Shown: positions 1-13,700 of the stretch, piece by piece | Layout: every line of letters starts with the position of its first letter | Position numbering within the stretch: position 1 is the first letter of the stretch | From: Pieris napi | Taxonomy: Eukaryota; Arthropoda; Insecta; Lepidoptera; Pieridae | Assembly (NCBI RefSeq): GCF_905475465.1 | Contig: NC_062236.1 | Location: forward strand, 9,930,001 to 9,994,000 | DNA length: 64,000 nucleotides | Direction: 5' to 3' | Made by a program: the position numbers and the translations under genes | The notes under the pieces: model-generated | The model's input: the letters and a program-made list of their open reading frames with translations, nothing else | What the model was told of the DNA's origin: nothing | Databases searched by the model: none

Positions 1-1541
1 ATTGGTAAAATATATCTACAGTTTTAGCATTTTCATAGTAATCTATGTATCTACGTTTTTTATATTGCATCGCTACAATTACGAGCGATGCGATAAGCTA
101 TGTACAATGTACATGTATGTTAATTTTTTTCCTCAGGTCGTAGATTTGAACCCCGGCTGTGCAACAATGGACTTTTTATCTATGTACGCATTGAACAGTC
201 GCTCGTAAGGTGAAAGAAAACACCACACAAAGAAAGATGAAAAAACAAATGATGACAAAACAGACACAGAAATTTGAGGCCATAAATTCAAGGGTTGTAG
301 CGTCACTCTACCGATTTTTTTTGTAATTCATATATTCATTAATAACATAGTTTAATCACGGGCAGGCTAAAGAACTCTTATAAATAAAACTTAAAAAAAC
401 ATTCAAATTGTATTCACGCTGTGATCGTAAGACACAGAATTATAGTTTAACAGAAGTATTTCTCATAAATACTTACGGAAGGAAAACATCATCAAGAAAT
501 AGCCATTCATACAGTCTATTTGTGTTACAAAATCATTTGCAAGTATTCTTATTAGCGCCACCATTTCAATTGGCAATTTGGGTCAAATAGAATTGTGATC
601 GTCAATTGTTAATGGTATCACTTCTTTTTTAGTCGTCTTAACATGAGTATATATGTGGTTAACCACTTGAAATAAATCTTGTATCTCAAGGTTTGCATTC
701 GAATCATTGAAATAAACCACTATTTTGGCACGTGGTGATGCGTAGGATAAAAATTGATTAATATAAATTCATTAATATTAGGTTCTTACGTATGTAATTG
801 ACCTTTTGTTGTACGGGCCATTTTGACCTCAAATATCTCCTCTTGGGTATATTAGCTATTTACTCTTGCATTTATTTTCGAAAACCATGATACATTTCAT
901 TTCCCCATATTTTTTTTGAGTCAATCTATTTATAAAATGAAAACATGAAATATCGCGTTATTTACGATTACGAGTTCTAGGAAGAGTATTGATTCCCGTC
1001 CAAGTGTTTGTTTAGTAAAGGTATCAATGAACTACCTTCAAGATGGCAAAAGTGCGTAGGTAGCAATTAGGATGCTCCTTTTTCTTAGCTCATATTTGTT
1101 GATATTAAATATCTATATAGTAATTTTTCTATATTTTATTTCACAATTCACAGTTATCTATACACCATTGCTGTGTTTCAGGACTGTAAAGTTTTTTATT
1201 ACACTGTTACAATGTCTGTAAAGCATACTATAATATTATGTAGTTTTAAAGTAGTTACGCCAAACCTATGTTAATTGACCAACGAACTCAAATAACCATT
1301 TGACATTGAACTACAAAGTGAGATACAATTTAATTCATTCTACGATCAGTCAGTTGTATGGAAGACTTCGTATAATAACGTTTAAATAATTGATATCTAT
1401 TCAACGTTTCAGTTTTTGGTATTTGGAATACCAGTTGGATATTTCATTGACCTTATAAAGCTTTTATAGAAACAGTTTTTATTTGGTATCTCACAAGGTA
1501 TCCTACTGGAACCAGTGCAATTCCATTGTGTAGACGTTAAA
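1..1541. other. 5' flank of the Loxl2-type gene
   Basis: No coding exon could be supported here. A degraded SINE lies at about 131-317. The rest is AT-rich with no recognisable motif beyond scattered short ORFs without conserved character. The promoter and any 5' UTR exon of the downstream gene should lie here, but I see no convincing core-promoter element. Confidence 0.5.
131..317 (+). repeat. tRNA-derived SINE fragment (family 1)
   Basis: A diverged, 5'-truncated copy starting near the box-B-like segment (GTAGATTTGAACCCCGGCTG). It runs through the family's 'gtgcaccaatggac' and 'ttgtagcg' blocks. Better copies are at 19557 and 59601. Confidence 0.6.
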
Positions 1542-1716
1542 ATGAGATTGCATAACTATGTATTTACTTTTACACTTATATTAGTGAGTGCATTATGTAG
1601 AGATTTGAGTGAAGATGAAAGAAGCACAAGAGCTGCATTCATACAGAAATTATTAAATAAACAAAAACGGATGGAGGGAAAAGTTAAGTTATTGGGAGGA
1701 GAAAGTAACTTTGAAG
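1542..1716 (+). CDS. Loxl2: Loxl2 exon 1: signal peptide and start of SRCR1
   Basis: Encodes residues 1-58 plus one base (phase 1). MRLHNYVFTFTLILVSALC is a typical cleavable signal peptide. It is followed by a basic linker and the SRCR opening VKLLGG..FEG. The donor is GAAG|GTAATG. Confidence 0.85.
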
Positions 1717-4700
1717 GTAATGTTTAGCATAAGACTTTGTTCATATTACATAAAATTTTGTTACCGTAAAATAAAGCTTACTTTACTTTGTAAATGATCC
1801 ATACTCAGGCACTTTTAAAAAACCTCCTGTAGGTGAGGTGCCTCAAACGGTGCCAAAACGCTATTGAGGTGCCTCAGCCACTTCCTTTTTATTTTATTAT
1901 AACCCTTACAATTACAGAATGATGTTGGATCCAGAAGAAATTTTCTAAAGAGGTTCTAAAAGTTGACTATATTCTTTATTGAAATAAAGGCTCTCGTTTC
2001 CAGATTTTTATATGTTCTAATATTAGCGTTTCGCTCAAATTTCTGAGAAAGTTATATGTCGCAGACATAAATCAATCAGACACGAGAACTTTGAAAATTG
2101 GTAGTACTATACGTAGTAGTAATAATATAGGTATTTTTGACCTATTAAGTATTATTATTAATGATTATAATGTATTAAATATGAAGTTATTACGATGAGT
2201 TGGTTTCTCTTGCACTTTTAGCTAGACTTGATTAATTTATTAAACTAGAACCTCATTAGTTGTGAAATTATATATAACTAAAACACAAATTTTTCACAGG
2301 AAATGTTTACATCCACCACGCTGGACGTTGGGGAGCCGTATGTGATGATTCTTGGGACAACGCAGCGGCCACAGTAGTGTGTCGCGCATTTAATAGAACT
2401 GGTGTAGCCACTCGTGGTGGACAATATGGAGAAGCTTTGGGTAGCTTGTTTATTCATTTAAGAGACAATTAACAATGCCAAGGACGCAATGATTTTAATG
2501 TTTTAGGCTAACGAATTGTTTGTATGAGATTCTTTAACAAAAATGTACTAACATTGGCACATGAAAATGACAAGTACAAATATTTATTTTTTATTTATCG
2601 CTCAAGAAAATAAAATAAATTTATTGTCTCTTCTTGACTGTCAAGCCCCTAAACAGTCAGTTAATTAAGAATTATGTGTAACTTTTAAGCGATAATAAAT
2701 GTTATTATATATGTATATCGCAGGCGCTACTTGACATATAGACAAGTTTAAACATTTTTAACAGAAAAATTCTGGATGGACGACGTGGTCTGCGAAGGTA
2801 CTGAGACAGCTTTAAACCACTGTATTTTTTCTGGCTGGGGTTCATCAGACTGCGACAAAAGCGAAGCAGCAGGAGTAATATGCTATGAAGAGGAAATTAG
2901 AGCAGAAGAAATTCAAACGAGATACTTGCATGAAGTAGTTGATATAAGAGATGCCAGCTTAAGACTGGTCGGAGGCAGGAACAGCTATGAAGGAAGAGTG
3001 GAGGCAAGTTTATATATTTTATTTTTATTGTATATACACTCGCGAGCAAACAAATCGACTCAAGCGCTACCTCTGCATTCAAAGATTGTTTTAAGTGAAA
3101 GTATACAACATTATAATAAAAATGATATGTCATTTAAAAGCTTAAAACTTCAGCTTTTACGAAATGTCATCATTATTAATAACCATGTATAATTTTTTTT
3201 ATTATTGGTGTCTGAACTTAAATGGGGGAAAAATGGGATTTTGAGTAAAGGAGTTGTGGTCAGAATTGACAAATAAAGAACGATTATTTTTCTCAAAGCG
3301 TATAACATTTATTGGTTCAGTATTTGGTATTGCCCCCCCTAGCTCTTATTCAGCCCGTATTCGGTTCTTCATCGCCCTAATTAAATTTTTGACGGTGTCT
3401 GGAATACCTTCCCACACCTCTAACAAAGCTGCCTTCAATTCTTCAAGGCTCGAATGGGCTGGATTTCTTGCTCGTACCCTTTGTTTGAGCTCATCCCATA
3501 AATGGTCGACGGGATTTATCTCTGGACTGAGCGCAGGCCAATCCATTGTGCGCAAATCGACTTCTCGAAGAAACTGCTGAGTAACGCGCGCTGTGTGGCA
3601 TCGAGCATTGTCATGCATTAGGATGAAGTCTTCGTCAACAAATCCTGCGTAGGGCACAACATGTTCCAGGAGAATATTTGTGATGTATCCATCAGCTGTC
3701 AGTCCTGCTCTTCGGCCTACTCCAGGCTCCAAAACGAGCTGGGTTTTACCAGCCCACATCATGCAACAACCGCCACCATAGGCAACGATTTCTGCGAAAC
3801 AGCATTAAGAAAATCGCTCTCCCGGACGTCTGTAGACCCGGCCTCTTCTGTCACTGCCATGCTGACACATCCTACACTCGTCAGTGAACAGGGTCGACCG
3901 CCATTGCCCAATGCTCCAGTTAAGATGCTCTCGAGCAAATTGTAGCCGAGTTTGCCGGTGGCCTGCAGTCAATTTGGGGCCCGTTGCAGACCTTTTTGGA
4001 AAAAGGTTGGCTTCCTTTAGATGTCTTCTTACTATCCACTCACTGACAGCTATACCTCGAACATGTCTCAGCTCGCCGTGCACGTCGACACCCGTAAGGT
4101 ACCGATTTCGCAGGGAGGTTGAGACAATGAAACGGTCGTCTCGTTCAGAAGTACAACGGTGGCGGCTGGTTGTTGGTCTCCGAGTGAATGCTCCAGTCTT
4201 TTCTCTATCGTCTGTATATTCGGGATACTGCAGACTGACTCAAGTGAAGCTGGGAAGCGACTACTCGCTGACTGAGTCCTTGTTCCAATAAGGCAAAAAC
4301 TTGAGCGGCTTCTTCAGGTGTGCTATCCATTGTTTCTTGAAAACAATGAATGCAGGTTGCGGAGGTGTGTATCGGTCAACTGTTGATAAGTGACTTATAA
4401 GGGTTGAAGGGTAACGGGGGTTTTATAGGGGTAGAGGGTAGAGCAACTGGCTGGTAGCGTAGTGAGTAATTTGTCCCATACGCCCTCATTGCGCAAATTA
4501 CCATGTTGCTATTTGTTTTATTTAATCGTGTTGAAGTTCTTTTAAAAGCTTAGGTTTCAAGCTTTCAAATGACATATCATTTTTATTAAAATGTTGTATA
4601 CTTTCACTTAAAACAATCTTTGAATGCAGAGGTAGCGCTTGAGTCGATTTGCTTGCTCGCGAGTGTAGTAATAATATCTATGGTAAACCATCAATCATAC

Positions 4701-7700
4701 AATTTGATACGGGAACAATGCGAGCTAAATTGTGACTTTAAAGTCCGTCCCACTTAAAATATAACAAGATCTATATTATAATGTATTGGCCTAGTGGTTT
4801 CCCTGAGGTCAGAAGTTCAATCCCCGGCTGTGCACCAATGTAAACGGTCTATGTACGCATTCAACACTCACTCGTACACTCGCATCGTGAGGAAACCGGC
4901 ATGCTGTAGACTTTAAAACGTCGACGGCGTGTGTCAGGCAAAGAAGGCTGATCACCTACTTGTCTATTAAGAATAATGAGGCCTAGACCTAGAAGGTTGT
5001 AGCACCACTGGTTATTAAGCTTAAGAAGTTCGTTTGCCTTTTCTTTTATATTACTATTTCCATTTGAACAATTATTTTTGCGTTATCCCCAAGCTTAGGG
5101 ATGAGCCTTGGTGAATCCAAAATATAACTTTACAACCACATTAACGTGGGTAAAACGGCGGGGTACTCGTATAGAATAAAATGAGTTCATTGCTAAGAAC
5201 ATAAGACAATTTATATTCTTGTCCCACTAAGAAAAAACATCATCTCTATTAGTAATGTAGCAAACATTTGCGTATTGTAGCTATAATCGGAAAAGGAAGA
5301 TATACCTAAGGAAGGAATGAAAATTTTATGGGGAAATTTGTTGAATTTAGTTTTCATTTCGACATTAAATATGTTACTGTACTATTTAATATGTTTTATA
5401 GATTTAATTCTGTATATAGGTTTAAAATTTATGTCTCACGCCGATCTGTGGCTGCAGAATCCGAACTTCCGGACACAATAAATACAATCGCATAACGCGT
5501 TTTAATTTGTTAATTTATATCAGCCCTGCGATTCTGTAACTCACTTTTCGAACTCACACAGCGGTTTTCGCATCGGCGGTCGCTCTCAAATCAGTCGTGA
5601 AGCAGTCATTTTATGATTTGGCATTCTGAAAAGGTGGGAGCTTGTAGTTTATTGTTTATTAGAATGCCAAACCGGAGCGGGCCGCTGTTTTTATATACAA
5701 TGTTCACAGTTTTTCTTTGGTGTATTTAGTATCAGCATTGCACCCGTGCGAAACCGGGGCGTATCGCTAGTATTTAATAAATTAATAAGTGAATGATTTT
5801 AAAGTACGTCATTTTAGGTATATTACAACAATGTTTGGGGCAGCATATGCCCTGATGGCTGGACGCTGTATGAAGCATCAGCTATCTGCCACCACCTGGC
5901 CCTGGGTTATGCTGAACAAGCTCTACAGACAGATTACTTTGGCAGCTCTAGAATTATACTAAGCGGTGTGCAATGTGAGGGAAATGAAACAAATTTGTTC
6001 TCTTGTAAGCATCGAGAATTTGGGAATGTCATGTGTCCCGGTGAGAAAGGTAATAACGGACTTGATGCCTATCCTACTATGAATCCTATCTTTTGAGTTT
6101 GAGATTGAGTTTAAGCCAGGCCTACTATCTACTAAAGTCTCGGTGAGCAACACACGTGATCTCCAATATCTCGGTTTCTTAGTACCTATGGGATATGTGC
6201 GGAACTACTCGAGGTCGTTTTAGTGGGTATTACTCACCCAGTCTCAGCTTAGCAGAGATTCTGGAGTGTTTCGAGTGGTTACACTGTATGTTAATACACC
6301 TGCAACTTTCGGGGGCAGGGTATGCGCAAATTTCAAACTCGGATATCAAAAGTAAAAGATCGGAACAATGCTGCTTGCAACGTAACGTACGTACTAAATA
6401 AACATACTAATGTTCTTACATTGTCTTTATTTATAATCTTTTATCATGGAGAGCACATTATTACACTTATACTACGCAAATATTAAGCACTGCGTTCGTA
6501 AGAACTGTGCTCAAACCCAAATTAAATGAAAAGAAAATTTTCGTCCAAGAAACTCGCTTTTCCTTAAAATTTACTTCATATTAGGATAATATTTCATTTC
6601 GCAATATTCACAGGATGAATAATGTAATACGGCAAATCTTTTGGACTTCCTTGTACATTAACATTTTTATTATATGTATTATATTTTGTCGTAATACACT
6701 TATGCCAATTTAAAACCTTGCCTGTTGTGAACATCGTTGTGACAACATTATATGTTTTCACAACAAATTGCAAACGTTACTAATTTTTTCGGATTAAAGA
6801 TGGTGCCTGAAGTTACGTAGGCAAAGAAATACCTACCACTTGTCATGGCCGGGTATAAATCCAGAACGTCCACTATATAAAGTTTACTAAAGCGTGAATA
6901 TAACAACTGTAGCAGTAAGATTGAACGTAAACAAAATTATACGTAATAATTTAAACTTATTTGCACTTGTTAACTATAACAGACACTAAGAGACACTTGG
7001 TGACCTTGTTGCTAATAAGCGATCTCTTCCAGGTAGAGTAAGATATAAAATTATTTTTCGATCACTTAAGAAAGTCACATATTTACGAAAAGATTTTTAC
7101 TTTTTGCTAATTCTGTGTTAAAATATTTTTTGACTTCATAATCAAGAATATGTATGTAGCTACAGCTTAATTAACCGTTCAACAGCCTAGCCTTTTAACT
7201 AAACAGCGCCGTTTAGCTAGCGGCCTGAAAGATATTCAGCCGTTGCATTTGCAAAATTTAATAAACTGGCTAATGCTTAGGACATTCGTACGATTGAGTG
7301 ACGATATGTCGCATGAAATATATTTCAGGACACGTAGCAGCAGTTATATGCAGTCACTATTTAGCTGACTTACTACTTGATACAAACGCAATAGAAAGTT
7401 CTGCACATTTGCAAGATGCACCTATGTTCCAACTCCAATGTGCTATGGAAGAAAACTGTTTGAGTAAATCTGCTTATGAGGTAAGTTACTTATTACTACG
7501 ACTAAATTTAACTGCATGAGGGTATATATAACGTATGCCTTTGGATTGTAATCGAAGCGTAATTTTTGTGTTATGTCGTAGCCATACGTTGTTAAAGGCA
7601 TTTAAAAATTAAATAATTTTTCGATAGACCCAATAGGAGCTTAAAAGGGCTTTCAATGGTTTCTTAAATCAGTCATCAGCTAATCTGGGATACAATTATT

Positions 7701-10700
7701 TCGCTAAATTTGATTATTCTTTAGATACATACAAGCACTGAGACTAGATTAGGTTAAGGAAATATAATGGATGATTATAATAATTAATCAACTATTACGT
7801 ACCTACAGGGTGTAGCGTAATTAATGCGTAAAATTATACCTGCGGATAGAAGACGTTGTAGTGGTTAAAAAAATATGTTTAGTAAAAATCTTTTTAATTT
7901 TCTAAATATTCAACATTTTCAAAAAAATCAATAAAATTACACCCTTTGCCACTCTCTTTACTGCCAAGACACCTAATGAAGGAATAGTTTCAATATGTAT
8001 TTTTGGAAAGTATTCCTTGATAGATGCCTAAACTATATAATATATATACATAATATATATATATGTGTGTTTTTTCTAACTCAAATTTCATCTTTTGGTG
8101 CCACTTTCACCTAAAAATCATTAATAAATCCGTATGTAATGATATTGTATAATGCTAATTATCCACACTTTAAAATGTACTAAAATTTGATATAAAAAAA
8201 ACGTTAACATTTGCACCTTTTAGTTCCTTGGGAATAGATAACTACACATTTCCTTCGTGACTTAGCAACAGTGACTACTATGCAAATAACTATTGGAATC
8301 GCAACACGTCGGAAATACTAATATCCGAATGCTCAAACTGAATAGACATTTTCATTGATAAACACTATTATATTTGTTGAATAATTTCCTAAAAGATATT
8401 GTTTGTTAGGGATGGGGATGACTTCTATTCGCTCCAACCGTTGGTCCGTAATACATTTAAACCACGAAAAACAGCTTTAACTTTTTTATCTTTATGTATT
8501 GAAACATGTATTTGAATGTCGGAGAAATATTCTTCATCGATATTGACATCTTCCTTATCGGGTTTATCGTGTGGGTAAAGTGCGAGCACAAAAGACACGA
8601 ATAATTATCGTACAGTATTTAATTTAGAATAACTCATAAATTTCCTATCATTGACTCGATCATAACATTTTCTCATACTTAGCAATCCTCGTAATAAAAG
8701 AACATTTAAGTAAAATTTCTAGATTTGTTCAAAGATTGTGCGCTTATATTGTTATCGCGGGCTATTAATGTGTTAAATTGCATATCTTAATGAGATCTAC
8801 AATAAAGTCTGCAATATTACCTATTTCTCAAAGACAACCCACACTAAAGATTTTTATCTCCTACATATTTATTATTGGAGCAGTGTTAATCTGGTGGCTT
8901 CAGCGTGCGAGTCTCATCCCTGAGGTCGTAGGTTCCATCCCCGGCTTACCAATGAGCTTTCTTTCTATGTGCGCATTTAACATTCGCTCGAACTGTGCAG
9001 GGAAATATCGTGAGGAAACGGGCTTGCCTTAGACCCAAAAAGTCGATACCGTGTGTCAGGCACAGGAGGCTGATCACCTACTTGCCTATTAGATTAACAA
9101 ATGATCATGGAACAGATTCAAAGATCTGAGATCCAGACCTAAAAAGGTTGTAATGCCACTGATTTATTTATTCTATTTTTATATTTATTATCGGGTTATT
9201 TATAAAAGTTTGGTATGAAGCATGGGAATATATAAATTAAAACAATATTTTTAGAAGAGATTGAAAAAGTAGAAGCAGATCAGCTTATTTAGTAATTTTG
9301 AATCGATGTTGACTTTTTGTACCACGCGATTCCAACCGTCACTTTTACGAATATTGAAAGAACTACACCATGGTCAAGATCGCTATCAGTATTAGAGTAC
9401 CGATATCATTAGTCGAATTTTATTGTCTTCGGCCTAATAAATAATAATAATTAACCTTCCACGATCACATAAGTACCTTTTTATACTCGTGTGTTATTAA
9501 ATAGGTTTACGGAATAAAAATATCAATATAGATAAATCCTATTTATATTCGGTTTAAAACTAAATTAACTCATCAAACATTCGTACAATTTTCAAAATAA
9601 ATAAACGTTTTATTCAGCAAACATCAATCATGTTGATAAATCTGGACATGCCTATCGAGGTTACAATGGAATATAGCTTTTAATGAAAGGGAATAAAAAT
9701 GAAATTGCTATGAAACGTGATATCTTAGTAAGGGTTCGTTAGATGATTTGTTTTTTAAATTGGAATGTTTAAAATACGTGGTTTGCAGGTTAATACCCAA
9801 TATAAGTTTGGTATAAAATATTGCCTTCAACATTTAAACACCATAAATACACATTTAAATAGACTTTCTTCATAACACGAACATAATATATGTATTATGT
9901 TAAATAATAATTTACATACAAATAAATGACTAGACATTTCGAGTTCTTCAAAGTGTTCGTACGACCAAAAGAACCTTACAAACCGCTGTCCAAATGTGTC
10001 GAACAAAACATCGAAAAAACTACAAAGAACTATAGATGTTTTTGTAAGCGCAATTCTACAGGCAAGTAGGTGATCGGCTATCTGTGTGCACAAATGATTA
10101 TTGTTTTTATGGGGCGTTTGTATATACTGTTCGTTTCACAGAGGGTAATAAACATACAATGTTTTTGTTTGCTTTATCCGTTTAATAAACACTCACGAGA
10201 AATTATCTGTTATCATAATGTAACCTAGTTATTAAAGCAAACACCTGCACCGGCTAAGCCACAAAGGCTAAACATTTTTATACTAAATTATTTGTATTCT
10301 ACAGAAGTGCACAATATATTATCGTTTTAATGTTTCGACTTATATTGTTTATTGAAACCTTAACATAACAATCAAATAATTTACAATTTTTTATCCTACA
10401 TAATAATAAATTAAATTAATTAAAACAAATTTGAAAAGTTTGGTCCCTGTGGCAGTGTACCTTTAACGCCGGCAGCATTTCCTCGCTGTATTGCGATACT
10501 TATTCGTTGAGCGAGGAAAGCATCTGCTCTGGGGTCACCGGTACTAAATATATAATAAATAATAATCTTTAATTTTTTATATCTTCCAGATTCAAAAAAC
10601 AAATCCAAACTGGCAATTTGAAACACGAAGACTGTTGCGGTTCACTGCCGCATCTCTGAATATTGGCAATGCTGAATTCCGACCCTATCTGCCCAAGCAT

Positions 10701-13700
10701 CTGTGGCAATGGCATCTATGTCATATGTAAGAAAGACTAGGAGATACTATATTCCTTTTTTAAATATTTAAATTAACCATTGCTATAGTGTTATACACCC
10801 AGAAAGTGGCAATATTTTTTGTTTTTAAAAGTTTTATTTCTTTTTAATGTAACAGGGGGCAAACGGGAGGCTCACCTGATGATACCGCCACCCATAGACA
10901 CGCACATTGCTAAAGGGCTCGCAGGCGTGTAGCCGGCCTTTTTATTAATTAATATTATTAATTTTGGTGATATGTCATTTGTACAGATAAAAACATATAG
11001 ATTTACTTAAACAGATCAAAATTAAAGCGACGACAAATCTAAAGTATTTTAATTAATTCCGAGGGAACTGTCAAAGATTCACCCTCGTCCAGTTCATTTG
11101 TGAAAGCGGTGAAACTCATATTTTACTTGAGAAATACCAAGTTTAACATGGCTATTGTTAGGTTTTTTATAGTCTTGAAGTCGACTTAAAATTATTGCAA
11201 TACAATGTTTGCCATGCACAACACTACTATAACTACGTAATTTCGTCAAATAATTTATGTTATTTAACTAAATGTATTTATTTTAATTTTAATCGATTTA
11301 TTAGCAACGCACAAATATACATTACTTACAATATTATAATACTACATATTAATAATAATATCTAATATATATAAATAATTAGAATTATTAAAAATTGGTA
11401 AATAGAAAATTAAAAAAACTTAAAAAAGTTTGGTCCCTGTGGCAGTGCACCTTTAATACTGGTAGCATTTCCTCGCTGTATTGCGATACTTATTCGTTGA
11501 GCAAGGACCAGTACTGGGGTCACCGGAACTATCTGCCAGACGCCAACTTAAATATTAAATTAGCGTCTGTGCACTTTAACCCCACGTCCTGAGAGTCTAC
11601 TCCAAAGGAAACATAATCGAAAGGAAAGAATTACATTTGAGCCGTTTTTTTAACTAAATATATTTAGCAAAGGTTATATGAGACTCCCCATTAAAGACTA
11701 CTAAAAGTAAACATATCGTGAGATATGTAATAAACATATCATAGATAATACACAGATTATCTGTCTGCCACCTATACCTAAATGACATAGTCGTACACGT
11801 AAATAAGTTTTAAGATAAATTTACTTTACTTAAAGTTAATATATGACGAATTAATATATCGAGTCAAATACAAAATACCATCCGTATCACCTCGACGTCC
11901 GTCGTTCCACAACTGAGCGTTTTTGCCGCGCACCACCAACCAACTGCCCACTGAAGTATTTCAGAACCAATTCGACTTAGGGTCCTTCAAGTAAAGAGCA
12001 TACCAATCCTTGAAAGTCGGCAACGCACTTGCGAGCCTTCTGGCAATGTCTTAACATCAAGTGAGCCTCCTGCCTGTTTGCCTCTTTAAAAAAAGGTTAA
12101 TGAAATATAAACCGGCTGAAATTTATCGCAAGCGCTGAGTCTAACCATTGTTAAAATTTCCATATGTCATGCATGTAAATGACGTAGGCTTCTTATGAGT
12201 TGCGAAAAGCGTTCTTTTCATTTATAAGACTAAGATATGCTGTCAGCTAAAGATCTTTTTCTGAAAGGCTTTATACGGAGCATTAAGTAAGGTATTTTTT
12301 ACTAGTAACCGCACCCAGATATTTTTTTCTTATTTAAATAAAGTTTTTGTAAGCTGTTGCTATAATTTTGATAATTAATTAAGAAAGAACACAACTATTA
12401 TTTACTTAATTTTTTGAAGTTATACTTCTTTAGCCGCGTTATGAAAAATTGATGAGAGTGAAATTTTACGATGCGCGCGCACCGTGACACCAAATTATCA
12501 GTATGAAGTTAGTGGCGCATGTTGGCACGCGCACCGCCTCTGTTCACTGTGTATTTATATTTATAATATTTATTCACATGCTTTGAGTTTCTACATTTAA
12601 AACACGTGTTTTCATTATACAAGTGCGAATTAGTGAGTAATTATTAAAAGTTTTTATGTGCGTCTGAATTTTCATCAGAAGTGATTTAAATCGAATATTT
12701 AAATTAATACTAATTAATATTAGAAAATAATAATAAATATAAATATAATATTAATAAATAGTTATTTATTTAATTTTTCAAATGTAAACTGAACTTTATT
12801 GACTATAATGACTCCTTTTCCAATCATTGATTATTTAATTGTAATTAGTTATTTGCATTGCAAAAACTATTTTTAATTATTCCAAAGAAGTATAACTTCT
12901 TACGCGCGTACATAAGTACACGCACCCTTTTTTTTGTACAGGAGGCAGGAGTTTCACCTGATGTTAAGTGATACCGCCCATGGACACTCTGAAAGCCAGA
13001 GGGCTCGCGAGTGCGTTGCCGGTCTTTTAAGAATTGGTATGATCTTTTCTTGAAGGACCCTAAGTCGAATAGGTTCGGAAATACTTCAGTGGGTACCTGG
13101 TTTCACATAGTGGTGGTGCGCGGCAAAAACAACCTTAAAAAACGCTCAGTTCTAGAAAGACGGACGTCGAGGTGATACGGGTGGAACTTCGTATTTTGAA
13201 GTCGTTACTAATAATCGTATCCAGATATTTTTTTTAATTTTTAAAGAAGTTTTTGTAATGAATTGCTATAATTTTCATTATTAATTGAGAAAGAACACAA
13301 TAATTCTTTACTTATTTAAGAATAACATTTCCTTAATGCCGAAAAGATACTTGTATTATTTATCTAGTTATGCTTATTATACCATTTAAAGTTATAATTT
13401 TGTGAGTACTTTTGATGTTGTAGTGGTGTAATTATTGTCTATATAGAAATTTCGCAATTGTATTTGTAATATTGTCTACGTATCATTATTTCGTAATTCC
13501 ACTTGCACGTGGATCAATCAGTCGCCCTAAAACCGCCATGTAAGTCAGAGGACAATAAAGCTAGTGAATTCTATTTCGGTTTTCATTTAGTGTACCTCAA
13601 ACACTAAAATGTCTTTAAACGTTGTATATGAATGAAATTGGCTCACATTGGCTTTCGTAGAAATTCCATTGGTCAGTCCTGTCGCGAAGTATATTAAGTA

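Larger units (their letters stand above)
7481..10589 (+). other. Loxl2 intron 5
   Basis: A 3.1 kb GT-AG intron. It holds an AT-rich simple repeat near 8037-8062, a full SINE at 8881-9165, a short SINE tail near 10055-10095 and a LINE 3' fragment at 10427-10552, which ends 37 bp before the next exon. The rest is unremarkable. Confidence 0.7.

Noticed and set aside
2998..3009. GT donors at 2998 and 3008 as alternatives for Loxl2 exon 3
   Set aside because: The first shortens the SRCR2 strand by two residues compared with SRCR1 and other SRCR domains; the second breaks the reading frame. The GC donor fits both.
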